64,000 bases of DNA from Macrococcoides bohemicum. Its GTDB lineage: Bacteria; Bacillota; Bacilli; Staphylococcales; Staphylococcaceae. This document shows positions 25,480 to 33,586 of the stretch, one piece after another. Numbering within the stretch: position 1 is the first letter of the stretch; every line of letters begins with the position of its first letter. Location: assembly GCF_042658685.1 (NCBI RefSeq), contig NZ_JBHSQY010000006.1; one strand, written 5' to 3'. The position numbers and the translations under genes were made by a program. The notes beneath the pieces are model-generated. The model saw nothing but the letters and a program-made list of their open reading frames with translations, had not been told where the DNA came from and did no database searches.

Positions 25480-26766
25480 TTATTTAGATTTTTTTCCTAC
25501 ATAATGATAACCCCAATAAGATCTTCCACCTAAGTCAATCATGTTTTCATTTAAATATGAGGATCTATCTAACCCACCAACACGATCTAAATATGATGCA
25601 TGTGCAATTGTGTCAATCCCTTTATATTTACCTACATATAAAATTACATGACCATTTGATTTTGTTACCCATATATCGCCTGGTTTTGCTTCGCTTTTCT
25701 TACTGTAACGTTTCCAGTTAGGACTGCTAGATAAATATCTTTCTTGACTGTCTGTTGCACCCCACGGTAGATTTTTATCTGTTGTATTTTTAATAACTGT
25801 AGCTACAAATCTATCACATGAAGCGTATAATCCAGAAAGATAATCTTTACCACCGATTTGTTCTGCTTTTGCTTTTGCTTGTTTATATTTTGCTGGTGCA
25901 TTTGTACGTCCATATGAATCACCTGCTGGCACATCGTCTGCATTGCTATCTAGTGGATATGCAATTGATACTGCAAGTTTGGCTGCATCTCCACTCATCT
26001 CTAATCCACCACATGGATCATCATCTTCATTTTTCTTGTCATCTTTTTTATCTGTTTCTGTTGTTTTTTCTTCTGTTGTTGCTTTATCTTTTACGTTTTC
26101 TTCTGTTGCTCCTTCTTTATCAGTTGGAGAACTAAACTGTTCTACAGTCTTTTTAACTAATGGAATCCAGTTACTATTTAAATTTGTTGGATCATTACTT
26201 GCTCCTACTGGTGCATACTTAGGTCCAATTTTTTCCGGTGTATCTAAGCCTTGTGAAATATATAAGTCATATAAATTTTGTAAACCAGCATCAATTCCAT
26301 CTTCAATTTTAGGAAATACTCTAAGAGGTCCACTCCCCATTACTGAATAAGGATTGCGTTGAATTGTTGCATTTGCACCTTTACCCCAACCACTTTCCAT
26401 AGCAATTATGGCAATTGCAATTTTGGGTGGCACTTTATGTTTTTCTGCTGACTTAACAATATACATCCCTTTTCCTTCTAACGCTCCACCTTTTGCATTA
26501 GCCTCAAAAATCGTTTTTATTTTATTTGGATCAATTTGTCCTCCACTATATGTTCCACCACCAGAAACGCAAGGATCAATATTTTGATTTTCATTAAATC
26601 CCTTTTCTTCTCCACCAAGCATAATTAAAGAAGTGATTAATATGATTGCTAATGCTCCTGTAAGTATAACTGTTAAAGTAGTTGAAGCAGTTAATAGTCC
26701 TACAATCCACATCCATATTTTTTTCTTTACAAATTGTTTCACCTTGTCCTTAGCGAATTCTTTCAT
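25480..26766 (-). CDS. Bifunctional peptidoglycan hydrolase of the T4SS (VirB1-like)
   Basis: A 428-aa protein with an N-terminal TM helix (about 17-45). A glucosaminidase/lysozyme-like domain at about 85-215 has AIIAMESGWGKGA with a likely catalytic Glu. An acidic linker follows, then a C-terminal cysteine peptidase-like domain with SCDRFVATVI (Cys near 318) and GHVILYVGKYKG (His near 378), NlpC/P60- or CHAP-like. This two-domain wall hydrolase opens peptidoglycan for the mating channel, like TraG of pSK41, TrsG of pGO1 and TcpG. RBS GGAGG. Confidence 0.8.
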   Translation of the reverse strand: MKEFAKDKVKQFVKKKIWMWIVGLLTASTTLTVILTGALAIILITSLIMLGGEEKGFNENQNIDPCVSGGGTYSGGQIDPNKIKTIFEANAKGGALEGKGMYIVKSAEKHKVPPKIAIAIIAMESGWGKGANATIQRNPYSVMGSGPLRVFPKIEDGIDAGLQNLYDLYISQGLDTPEKIGPKYAPVGASNDPTNLNSNWIPLVKKTVEQFSSPTDKEGATEENVKDKATTEEKTTETDKKDDKKNEDDDPCGGLEMSGDAAKLAVSIAYPLDSNADDVPAGDSYGRTNAPAKYKQAKAKAEQIGGKDYLSGLYASCDRFVATVIKNTTDKNLPWGATDSQERYLSSSPNWKRYSKKSEAKPGDIWVTKSNGHVILYVGKYKGIDTIAHASYLDRVGGLDRSSYLNENMIDLGGRSYWGYHYVGKKSK

Positions 26767-26786
26767 CAGTTTTCCTCCATAAAAAA

Positions 26787-26813
26787 ACGCTATTAAAAAT
26801 TATTTAATAGCGT
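26787..26813. terminator. Hairpin upstream of the wall hydrolase gene
   Basis: ACGCTATTAAA with TTTAATAGCGT, followed on the minus strand by seven T, between the 155-aa gene and the hydrolase gene. It is probably an attenuator, since transfer genes continue beyond it. Confidence 0.65.
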
Positions 26814-26821
26814 CAATGTAT

Positions 26822-27289
26822 TTATTTTATTGATTTAAAACTTTTTATTTTCCATTTATCATTACTATCTTTAATGAAATCTAGTTCTGCTTTTTGTGAT
26901 TTTGATTTATTAGAATCTGTTACTAACTCCTTCGGAAGTTCTTGTTTTAAATCTATATATGCCTTAGTACCGTCAATATTTACTTTTATCTCTGTTACCT
27001 TAATATCACCATAGATATTAAAAATATCTTTTCTTTCAAATAACTTTTTAGATAATTCTTTAGTAATTAAAGAATCAACTCTATCTTTTTTTGAATTGTA
27101 CGATTCATTTTGTTTCATTGTATACATTACTTTTGTAAACTTTTCTGCAATCTCTTTTATTGCCACTTCGTCTTTAAAATTAACAGTATCTGTTTTACTT
27201 TCGTTATTTTGTGTTAAGAAAAAAAATAAAATAGCAGTTAATAATATAACTGCTACTACTGAAATGAGGAATCCTTTGTTTTTATTCAT
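26822..27289 (-). CDS. VirB8/TcpC-like single-TM conjugation protein
   Basis: A 155-aa protein with an N-terminal TM helix (about 7-26) and a small alpha/beta domain (KEIAEKFTKVMYTMKQNESY.., GDIKVTEIKVNIDGTKAYIDL, WKIKSFKSIK) whose strand order suggests an NTF2-like fold, as in VirB8-type scaffold proteins. It lies directly after virB4. The assignment is by fold guess and context, not by a diagnostic motif. Confidence 0.55.
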   Translation of the reverse strand: MNKNKGFLISVVAVILLTAILFFFLTQNNESKTDTVNFKDEVAIKEIAEKFTKVMYTMKQNESYNSKKDRVDSLITKELSKKLFERKDIFNIYGDIKVTEIKVNIDGTKAYIDLKQELPKELVTDSNKSKSQKAELDFIKDSNDKWKIKSFKSIK

Positions 27290-27306
27290 AATCTAAGCAT
27301 CCTTTC

Positions 27307-29271
27307 TTATTGTCCACCACTGAAACGATCTAATTGTTTTTTGTCAACATCATTATGGAATAATGTATTATTTGAACCTTGAATACTCAGAATAGCTTCC
27401 CCTTTTCCAAGTTGAGGAATAATTGCATATTCAGAAGCCTTAATCGTTTCTCCTAACACATCTTTTACAGAATCAATATCAGCTCTGTCAATTTGGAAAA
27501 AGAATTTATACTGTGTTAATGAGAAGATTTGTTTTAGCTGTGTAGTTGCATCATTATTACTATTCTCAGGAAGTAATTGTTTTGGTGATTGTGTCGCAAA
27601 GATAACACCAGCAAGGTATTTACGCATCTCTTTCATAAAGTTTACGATAAATTCTACTGTATCTAAGTTATTTACATTAACGATATTTTGACACTCATCA
27701 ATAAACACCATAAAACGTCGTGCATCCTTACTGTCTATTACGCCATCTTCAATCATCTTTTTATATTTTTTACCGTTCTTTAAAGCCTGTGACCAAATTA
27801 ACGATAATGCTACGTATAATTGACATCTAAATACGTTATCAGATAGTTTTTCAAGTTGTTCAATGTTATAAAATACAATTTGTTCTTCGTCCATGTTAGG
27901 GATTGAAGTATGACCATCAAAAACATTTCCATATACATTAATCATATTATTTAATGTAGTCATAATTTTAGATTTTGCTTCTGCTGTATTTATATCTTCT
28001 GGAATACTTTCAACATAGGCTCTAAACTGTGATAAAGTCGGATATTCTTCTGGTCTTAATCCTGTAACTACCTTCGTGTTCTTTTCTTCTGGATCTTTTG
28101 ACCATAATCCGATAGAACAATAAAAATCGTTGAAATAGCCAGATAAAATCATAATTTCTGTTTTCGTAAGATCAGGGTTCATTAATCCAAATTGCATTTC
28201 TAGTTTTGATAGATGTTGTGTAAAACATGCACCTTCATCAATTGTTAAATCATAGCTGTCTGAGTTTGGATCGTCAATTTTATCACTTGTAGCTGTAGCC
28301 ATAATTTCAAGCATATTAATCATTCCGTTAGAACCATCAAGTGAAACTGTTTTACCACCTTGTTCTTTTACTACTTGTCTAAAATCGCCTGCTTTATCAA
28401 ATCCTCTGATAAAATGATTTCTTGCAAATTGTTCTTCTTCAATTACCTTTAAGAAAGTCGATTTACCAGAACCCATCATCCCAAATACAATTGAGTTGAA
28501 TGATTTTCTGATATTATCAACCTTAAACATATCAAGGTACACTGGACCACCAGTCTCTGTAGTACCAATAAACGCACCGTACTCATCATTAATTGAAGTA
28601 TGATCGAATGGATATCCAGCACCTAAAGTTACTGTAGGAAGTTGTTGTCCTACTTTAAAATTGATACCATGTTTCTTTTTTTGCTGACTATGATTATAAA
28701 TTAAAGATTGCCATGCTTCTTTCGATTCAAAGTTCATCACCTGAGATTTAAATCCTCTTGCTTCCAAATCTACACGAATTTGTGCTAATAAATTGTCTAA
28801 TTTCTCTAAAGTTGGTTGAGATACAAATAATCTAATAACAAGGTGTTTAATTTGTTCACCTTGATCATTCATCATATGAGAAACACCTAATAATGTTTGA
28901 TATACATCAGTGGCTGCACTTTTAGTCATTGCATCTGCCTTTTGATCTTGAATACGTGCGGCCTGTTCTGATAACGAACGTTTCAAATTTAAACGTACTT
29001 GTTCTTTATCTGCTGTTGAAATATCTTGTACTACAATCACTCCATCACGATTTACAATTGTTCTTAGCCAGTTATCGTATACAGAAGAAGGATAAGCATA
29101 TACTGTAAGACATGCCTCATATCCATCACCTTTTTGTACATAATTATCTTTAAATGAAATACCACCTTGTGGTTGTACACGAGAAATTAATTCTAAATCA
29201 TAGTTATCTTCTATATAATCTTCTACTTTAGTTTTAACTAACGCCTGTTCTTTTTTCTTTAGTCCAAACAT
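27307..29271 (-). CDS. trsE: VirB4-family conjugation ATPase (TrsE/TraE-like)
   Basis: This 654-aa protein has Walker A FGMMGSGKSTFLK near residue 265, Walker B RFMVFIDECQNIV near 540 and the VirB4 region MKEMRKYLAGVIFATQSPKQL. The N-terminal ~230 residues are the VirB4/CagE-type domain. It is the energising ATPase at the base of the channel. The preceding 195-aa gene has the TrsD character seen next to trsE. RBS AAAGGAG. A hairpin lies upstream. Confidence 0.9.
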   Translation of the reverse strand: MFGLKKKEQALVKTKVEDYIEDNYDLELISRVQPQGGISFKDNYVQKGDGYEACLTVYAYPSSVYDNWLRTIVNRDGVIVVQDISTADKEQVRLNLKRSLSEQAARIQDQKADAMTKSAATDVYQTLLGVSHMMNDQGEQIKHLVIRLFVSQPTLEKLDNLLAQIRVDLEARGFKSQVMNFESKEAWQSLIYNHSQQKKKHGINFKVGQQLPTVTLGAGYPFDHTSINDEYGAFIGTTETGGPVYLDMFKVDNIRKSFNSIVFGMMGSGKSTFLKVIEEEQFARNHFIRGFDKAGDFRQVVKEQGGKTVSLDGSNGMINMLEIMATATSDKIDDPNSDSYDLTIDEGACFTQHLSKLEMQFGLMNPDLTKTEIMILSGYFNDFYCSIGLWSKDPEEKNTKVVTGLRPEEYPTLSQFRAYVESIPEDINTAEAKSKIMTTLNNMINVYGNVFDGHTSIPNMDEEQIVFYNIEQLEKLSDNVFRCQLYVALSLIWSQALKNGKKYKKMIEDGVIDSKDARRFMVFIDECQNIVNVNNLDTVEFIVNFMKEMRKYLAGVIFATQSPKQLLPENSNNDATTQLKQIFSLTQYKFFFQIDRADIDSVKDVLGETIKASEYAIIPQLGKGEAILSIQGSNNTLFHNDVDKKQLDRFSGGQ

Positions 29272-29289
29272 TTATATTCTCCTTTAATT

Positions 29290-29326
29290 AAAAAAGCACT
29301 CTATCCTAATGATAAAGTACTTTTCT
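29290..29326 (-). terminator. Hairpin upstream of virB4
   Basis: GTACTTTATC and GATAGAGTGC pair imperfectly around a short loop, with six T following on the minus strand, immediately before the virB4 RBS. A likely attenuator or processing site. Confidence 0.5.
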
Positions 29327-29368
29327 TTGTATTTATAATTCGTTCATTATTCATTCAATAGTTAAATA

Positions 29369-29956
29369 TTATAAATATTGCGTATTCATATTGTTCAACT
29401 GGAACAGTACATTTTCTTTCTTTTTAGCACTTAATGATTTTCTTTTTAATAATCCATTATTTGTCTGTCTAATGTTTTCTTTCATGACATCCATACTTCT
29501 TTTAGTTTCAGCATATACAAAACAATAATGATCCATTTCTTTATGTGATTTTGCTGATAGCTGTAATCTTCTGATTTGTTCATGACAATATTGTTTTTGT
29601 AATGGATTAGAAGTAGTTTCATATTTGTGTAACCAGTAATTTTGTTGTTCTTCTGTATCTGAAGGATATTTGAAAGAAATTATTTTTAGATCTTCTATAT
29701 TTATACGATAAAAATTTGCAAGTTTAATCATTAAACCACTATTTTCATCTTCGTTTATTGTACTTAAAGCGTGTGTTTCAAATTGGTACATTTCTAAGTA
29801 AGTGTTATCATCTAACATTAAATAACCCTCTTGTGTTATTTGTTTGTAAGGCATTACAGATAATACTGTTAAATCTATTGATTTGTCTTTACTTTTTTTT
29901 CGTTCTTGTCTATCTCGCTTTATTGCTATTTTCTTAGGTTCTACAAAACCAGCCAT
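29369..29956 (-). CDS. trsD: TrsD/TraD-like conjugation protein
   Basis: A 195-aa soluble protein with a highly basic N-terminus (IAIKRDRQERKKSKDKSID), then VLSVMPYKQITQEGYLMLDD and helical segments. Size and position, directly before the VirB4 ATPase and after the VirB3-like protein, match TrsD/TraD of pGO1/pSK41. It probably associates with the ATPase. No catalytic motif is visible. Confidence 0.68.
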   Translation of the reverse strand: MAGFVEPKKIAIKRDRQERKKSKDKSIDLTVLSVMPYKQITQEGYLMLDDNTYLEMYQFETHALSTINEDENSGLMIKLANFYRINIEDLKIISFKYPSDTEEQQNYWLHKYETTSNPLQKQYCHEQIRRLQLSAKSHKEMDHYCFVYAETKRSMDVMKENIRQTNNGLLKRKSLSAKKKENVLFQLNNMNTQYL

Positions 29957-29960
29957 TATA

Positions 29961-30281
29961 TTATTTCATCTCCTTTTGATTATATCTTGAATGGTCTAGG
30001 CTTCTATAGCCCTGTCTATCCATCTTGAACATTGACAAAACGACCAAATACATTGATTTATCAGGATTTCCTTTAGGTTTTGCTGTTGCAATAAAACCTA
30101 TCAATAAATGTACAATTACTATTATCGCTTTTAGTAATCCAGTCGCATGTACAAAATTGCTTACTACAAATCCTAATACAAGAAACACTACAATTATTCC
30201 AATATCTTTAATAGATAATCTTCCCTTGATTAAAATGTCAGCTTTCATATCCTTTGGTATTACATAACCATTATTCGCCAT
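29961..30281 (-). CDS. trsC: VirB3/PrgI-like membrane protein (TrsC-like)
   Basis: A 106-aa protein starting MANNGYVIPKDMKADILIKG, with two closely spaced TM helices (about 28-46 and 49-68) and a basic tail. This fits PrgI/TcpE-type inner-membrane subunits that sit beside VirB4. Its stop is four bases from the next gene's start. RBS AAAGGATG. Confidence 0.7.
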   Translation of the reverse strand: MANNGYVIPKDMKADILIKGRLSIKDIGIIVVFLVLGFVVSNFVHATGLLKAIIVIVHLLIGFIATAKPKGNPDKSMYLVVLSMFKMDRQGYRSLDHSRYNQKEMK

Positions 30282-30303
30282 ATTATCATCCTTTACTTTA
30301 AAG

Positions 30304-30333
30304 AAAAGACTAGAGATTATTCTCTAGTCTTTT
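30304..30333. terminator. Hairpin overlapping the end of the VirB6-like gene
   Basis: A 13-bp stem, AAAAGACTAGAGA (30304-30316) with TCTCTAGTCTTTT (30321-30333), spans the stop codon of the VirB6-like gene. Symmetric A/T flanks permit termination both ways. Confidence 0.75.
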
Positions 30334-33300
30334 GATTTGTTTAAATTGATTTCAGGAAACTCAATACTTTTAGATTGTTGAGAGGTAGTAGGTCGAAGCG
30401 TAACATTTTCTGATGTACTATTAAGTTTATTTCCAAATACTTCATCCACTCTTTTCAACCCATTTGTATCTGAATTAACTTTTGTGCCTTGTGTTTCATT
30501 TACTGCTCTTGTCAGTGGACTGTTGTTGCCACCAACTGATGTGCCTTGTGTTTCATTTACTGCCCTGTTCAGTGGACTGTTGTTGCCACCAACTGATGTT
30601 CCCTGTGTTTCATTTACTGCTCTTGTCAGTGGACTGTTGTTGCCACCAACTGATGTGCCTTGTGTTTCATTTACTGCCCTGTTCAGTGGACTATTGTTGC
30701 CACCAACTGATGTGCCTTGTGTTTCATTTACTGCCCTGTTCAGTGGACTATTGTTGCCACCAACTGATGTGCCTTGTGTTTCATTTACTGCTCTTGTCAG
30801 GGGACTATTGTTGCCACCAACTGATGTGCCTTGTGTTTCATTTACTGCTCTTGTCAGTGGACTGTTGTTGCCACCAACTGATGTGCCTTGTGTTTCATTT
30901 ACTGCCCTGTTCAGTGGACTATTATTCCCACCGATTGTTGTGCCTTGCGTTTGATTTACAGACTGATTAATATTATTGCCTGTTGAATGTATTTGATTGC
31001 CTAAAGTTTGATTCACACGTTCAAATGCTACTTTTTGTGAATTATTCATATTACCTGATTGTTGTTGCATTACTCGTTCAAATGCTACTTTATCTTGAGC
31101 TGTAGCACTTGTAGGATTTGATATTACTCTTTCTATAGCTGTTCTGTCTTGTGAAGATACATTTGAATCTGGTTGTGATATTAATCTTTGAATTGCTGTT
31201 TTATCTTCATTTCCAATATTAGTTGAAGGTTGTGTTATTAAACGTTCCATTGCAGTACGATCTTGTGATGATAGATTATTACCCTTGTCTTGAATAATTC
31301 TTTCAATTGCTGTTCTGTCTTGTGGTGTAGCGACCCCATTTTGTTGCATTACTCTTTCTAATACTTGTCTATCTTTATCACCTAAATTGTTTGAATCTTG
31401 ATGTAATACTCTCTCTATTGCTGTTCTGTCCTGTGGTGTCATTGTATTACCTGAATCTTGATGAATAATTCTTTCCATAGCTGTACGATCTTGTGAAACT
31501 GGTTGACTACCTAAATCTTGTCTTAACACACGTTCAAGTGCTGTTCTGTCCTCTGCTGATAATGAATTACTCTTATCTTCAATTACTCTTTCAATTGCTG
31601 TTCTATCCTCAGTTGTAAGATTTCCAGGTTCCTGCATTAGACGTTCAATTGCTGTTCTATCTTGTGGGGCTAAATCCCCTGATTTTTCTTCAAGTATTCT
31701 ATGAACTGCCATTTTATCTTCTGTCGATGCAGTGCCTGTAGTATTTAATTGTTCAGTAACAGTCCTTACTGCATCTCTATCTGCATCACTTAATACACTT
31801 GTTCCTGATAATCTTTCAAGTATTGTTCTCTCTGATGGCGTAAGATCTTCGCCACCTCTAACAACCTTTTCAAGTACTGTTCTTTCAGATGGTGTTAAAG
31901 CACCTTCGTTGTCATTAAGCACTTTATTGATTGCGTTTCTACTTTCAGGAGTAGTTCCTGTCATTGCCTCTGCACTTGCTACTGCATATGAAGTTGCTTT
32001 TGCTTTTCCTTCCTCAAATGCTTCACTTACGTTAGAACCTGGTGTCTTGACAGCCTCCATCGCACTCTCAATTTTAGAAGATAATGCTTCCTTAGATTTT
32101 TGAATACCTTCTTTTGTAGCATTTACAGCATAACCTTTAGTACCGACCTCAGACATTTCACCAGCTATTCCAGCCATTGAATAGATACCTTCTGATCCTG
32201 CTTTACCGATTCGTTCAGCCATTCCAGGTTTTCTGATTTTATTTCCTTTATCATCAACTTGATCACGTTTTTCACGCCATTCTGCCAGTTTGCCTGCTCC
32301 ACCTTTAGCTAAACCAGCAGTACCCTTTGCAAGACCTAATCCTGCCCCTGCTACTGCAAGAGAACCCATCAGAGCTTGATATCCATCTTTAACACCTACA
32401 TCAATTCCAAGTAGACGTTTAGCTTCTTCTGGACCATCTATTACGAATTTACCTAAAGCGATCATAGCAATTGATACAATCCACGGATTCCAGCCTAACG
32501 TTGAAATATAAGTCATTGCTAACATATAGATTTTAATTACGAACATTAAAATCCCTATACTCGCATAGTTTAAAACCAGATTATTAAATAGTTGTTTCAT
32601 CTTTTGCCCTGTTGTTAAGTCTGTTGCTACTACCCACGGTGCAATTATTTTTTGGAACGCAATCTCTAACATTAATAACATTGTTTTAAACATTGAGAAA
32701 ATCAGTACAAATGCAACTACCCCAAATTGTATAAACATAGGTAGAAAATTCGCATGATATCTGTAATACCATTGATTTAAAAATGATACCTGTCCGATAA
32801 AAGGAAAATCAGCAGGTTTAATTTCTTGTAGTTCTCTCGAACCATCTTCTTTATCTACTAATTTATTTGCAAAAATCTTCTTTTCTTCGGAACTTAACTT
32901 GTAATCATAATCACCAGCTTCCTCTACACCTTCTTTTTCTTTAGATGCATTAATTACTCCTGTAAAATCTTTATAAGGAAAGGTTTTTTCCGTGATATCA
33001 TTATTAATAAAAGTATCTTTGTTTTCTTGCCATTTCGCTTTTCTTTCCATATATAGTAAATCTGTTGTATTTGTCGCAACAATTTGTGTTGCAAGCTTTT
33101 GATTCTCACCTTTAACACCTGCCTGCTTACCAGCATTGACTAAATCTGTCGATAAATCATTAAGGGTGGATGTTAAATATGAAAATCCAAGAATAAATCC
33201 GATTGCGAGAAGTACATTTGTAAATACGCCTTGTCTATTGAGATTTTTACCCGTCATTATCATATAACCAATATAGGCTATAGATATCGCAAAAAGTGCC

Positions 33301-33515
33301 ATTGCGATTGGATTGACCGTATTCATTATATTATTAAGTCCTTCATTTTCAAAAAATCCATTGAATGTAAGGATGGTATCTAATCCACCTTCTAATGCTG
33401 ATACCGTTGTATGAAAAACTTTAACGATTCCCCATAATAGAGGCATTAATACCATCCATAAAAAATTCTGTTGTGTAAACAGATAATCGAATTGATCTAA
33501 TATTTGTTCTGCCAC
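30324..33515 (-). CDS. trsL: VirB6-like polytopic conjugation protein with long repeat tail (TrsL-like)
   Basis: A 1063-aa protein. The first ~400 residues have about seven TM helices and a large loop (about 150-250), as in VirB6/TrsL channel proteins. A Gly/Ala-rich linker follows. The C-terminal half is repetitive: about 16 copies of a ~22-residue unit with core QDRTAIERVI, then eight near-identical 20-residue units around AVNETQGTSVGGNNSPL. The start is GTG at 33515, seven bases after AGGTGA, rather than ATG 33551. The tail is much longer than usual and probably forms a helical, cytoplasmic or surface-exposed filament-like region. Confidence 0.75.
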   Translation of the reverse strand: MAEQILDQFDYLFTQQNFLWMVLMPLLWGIVKVFHTTVSALEGGLDTILTFNGFFENEGLNNIMNTVNPIAMALFAISIAYIGYMIMTGKNLNRQGVFTNVLLAIGFILGFSYLTSTLNDLSTDLVNAGKQAGVKGENQKLATQIVATNTTDLLYMERKAKWQENKDTFINNDITEKTFPYKDFTGVINASKEKEGVEEAGDYDYKLSSEEKKIFANKLVDKEDGSRELQEIKPADFPFIGQVSFLNQWYYRYHANFLPMFIQFGVVAFVLIFSMFKTMLLMLEIAFQKIIAPWVVATDLTTGQKMKQLFNNLVLNYASIGILMFVIKIYMLAMTYISTLGWNPWIVSIAMIALGKFVIDGPEEAKRLLGIDVGVKDGYQALMGSLAVAGAGLGLAKGTAGLAKGGAGKLAEWREKRDQVDDKGNKIRKPGMAERIGKAGSEGIYSMAGIAGEMSEVGTKGYAVNATKEGIQKSKEALSSKIESAMEAVKTPGSNVSEAFEEGKAKATSYAVASAEAMTGTTPESRNAINKVLNDNEGALTPSERTVLEKVVRGGEDLTPSERTILERLSGTSVLSDADRDAVRTVTEQLNTTGTASTEDKMAVHRILEEKSGDLAPQDRTAIERLMQEPGNLTTEDRTAIERVIEDKSNSLSAEDRTALERVLRQDLGSQPVSQDRTAMERIIHQDSGNTMTPQDRTAIERVLHQDSNNLGDKDRQVLERVMQQNGVATPQDRTAIERIIQDKGNNLSSQDRTAMERLITQPSTNIGNEDKTAIQRLISQPDSNVSSQDRTAIERVISNPTSATAQDKVAFERVMQQQSGNMNNSQKVAFERVNQTLGNQIHSTGNNINQSVNQTQGTTIGGNNSPLNRAVNETQGTSVGGNNSPLTRAVNETQGTSVGGNNSPLTRAVNETQGTSVGGNNSPLNRAVNETQGTSVGGNNSPLNRAVNETQGTSVGGNNSPLTRAVNETQGTSVGGNNSPLNRAVNETQGTSVGGNNSPLTRAVNETQGTKVNSDTNGLKRVDEVFGNKLNSTSENVTLRPTTSQQSKSIEFPEINLNKSKD
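30483..30960 (-). repeat. Eight tandem 60-bp repeats inside the VirB6-like gene
   Basis: Eight units of 60 bp encode the 20-residue motif AVNETQGTSVGGNNSPL(N/T)R. Units alternate between two variants (NR and TR endings) and differ by a few synonymous bases, indicating recent amplification by slippage or recombination. Copy number is likely variable between isolates. Confidence 0.9.
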
Positions 33516-33558
33516 TAAAAATTCACCTGCTTTAATTATAATATAGTGCATAAAATAT

Positions 33559-33586
33559 AACGCATAACATATAGGTTATGCGTTAC
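33559..33586. terminator. Hairpin between virD4 and the VirB6-like gene
   Basis: AACGCATAAC pairs with GTTATGCGTT at the end of the coupling protein gene, with T-rich sequence on the minus strand side. Confidence 0.65.

Noticed and set aside
30482..30970. Plus-strand open frames across the 60-bp repeats (Cys/Leu-rich repeated proteins)
   Set aside because: They are exact antisense shadows of the repeat tail of the VirB6-like gene and have no RBS or plausible composition.
32954..33136. 60-aa minus-strand frame inside the VirB6-like gene
   Set aside because: It lies wholly within another frame of the larger gene and has no initiation signal.
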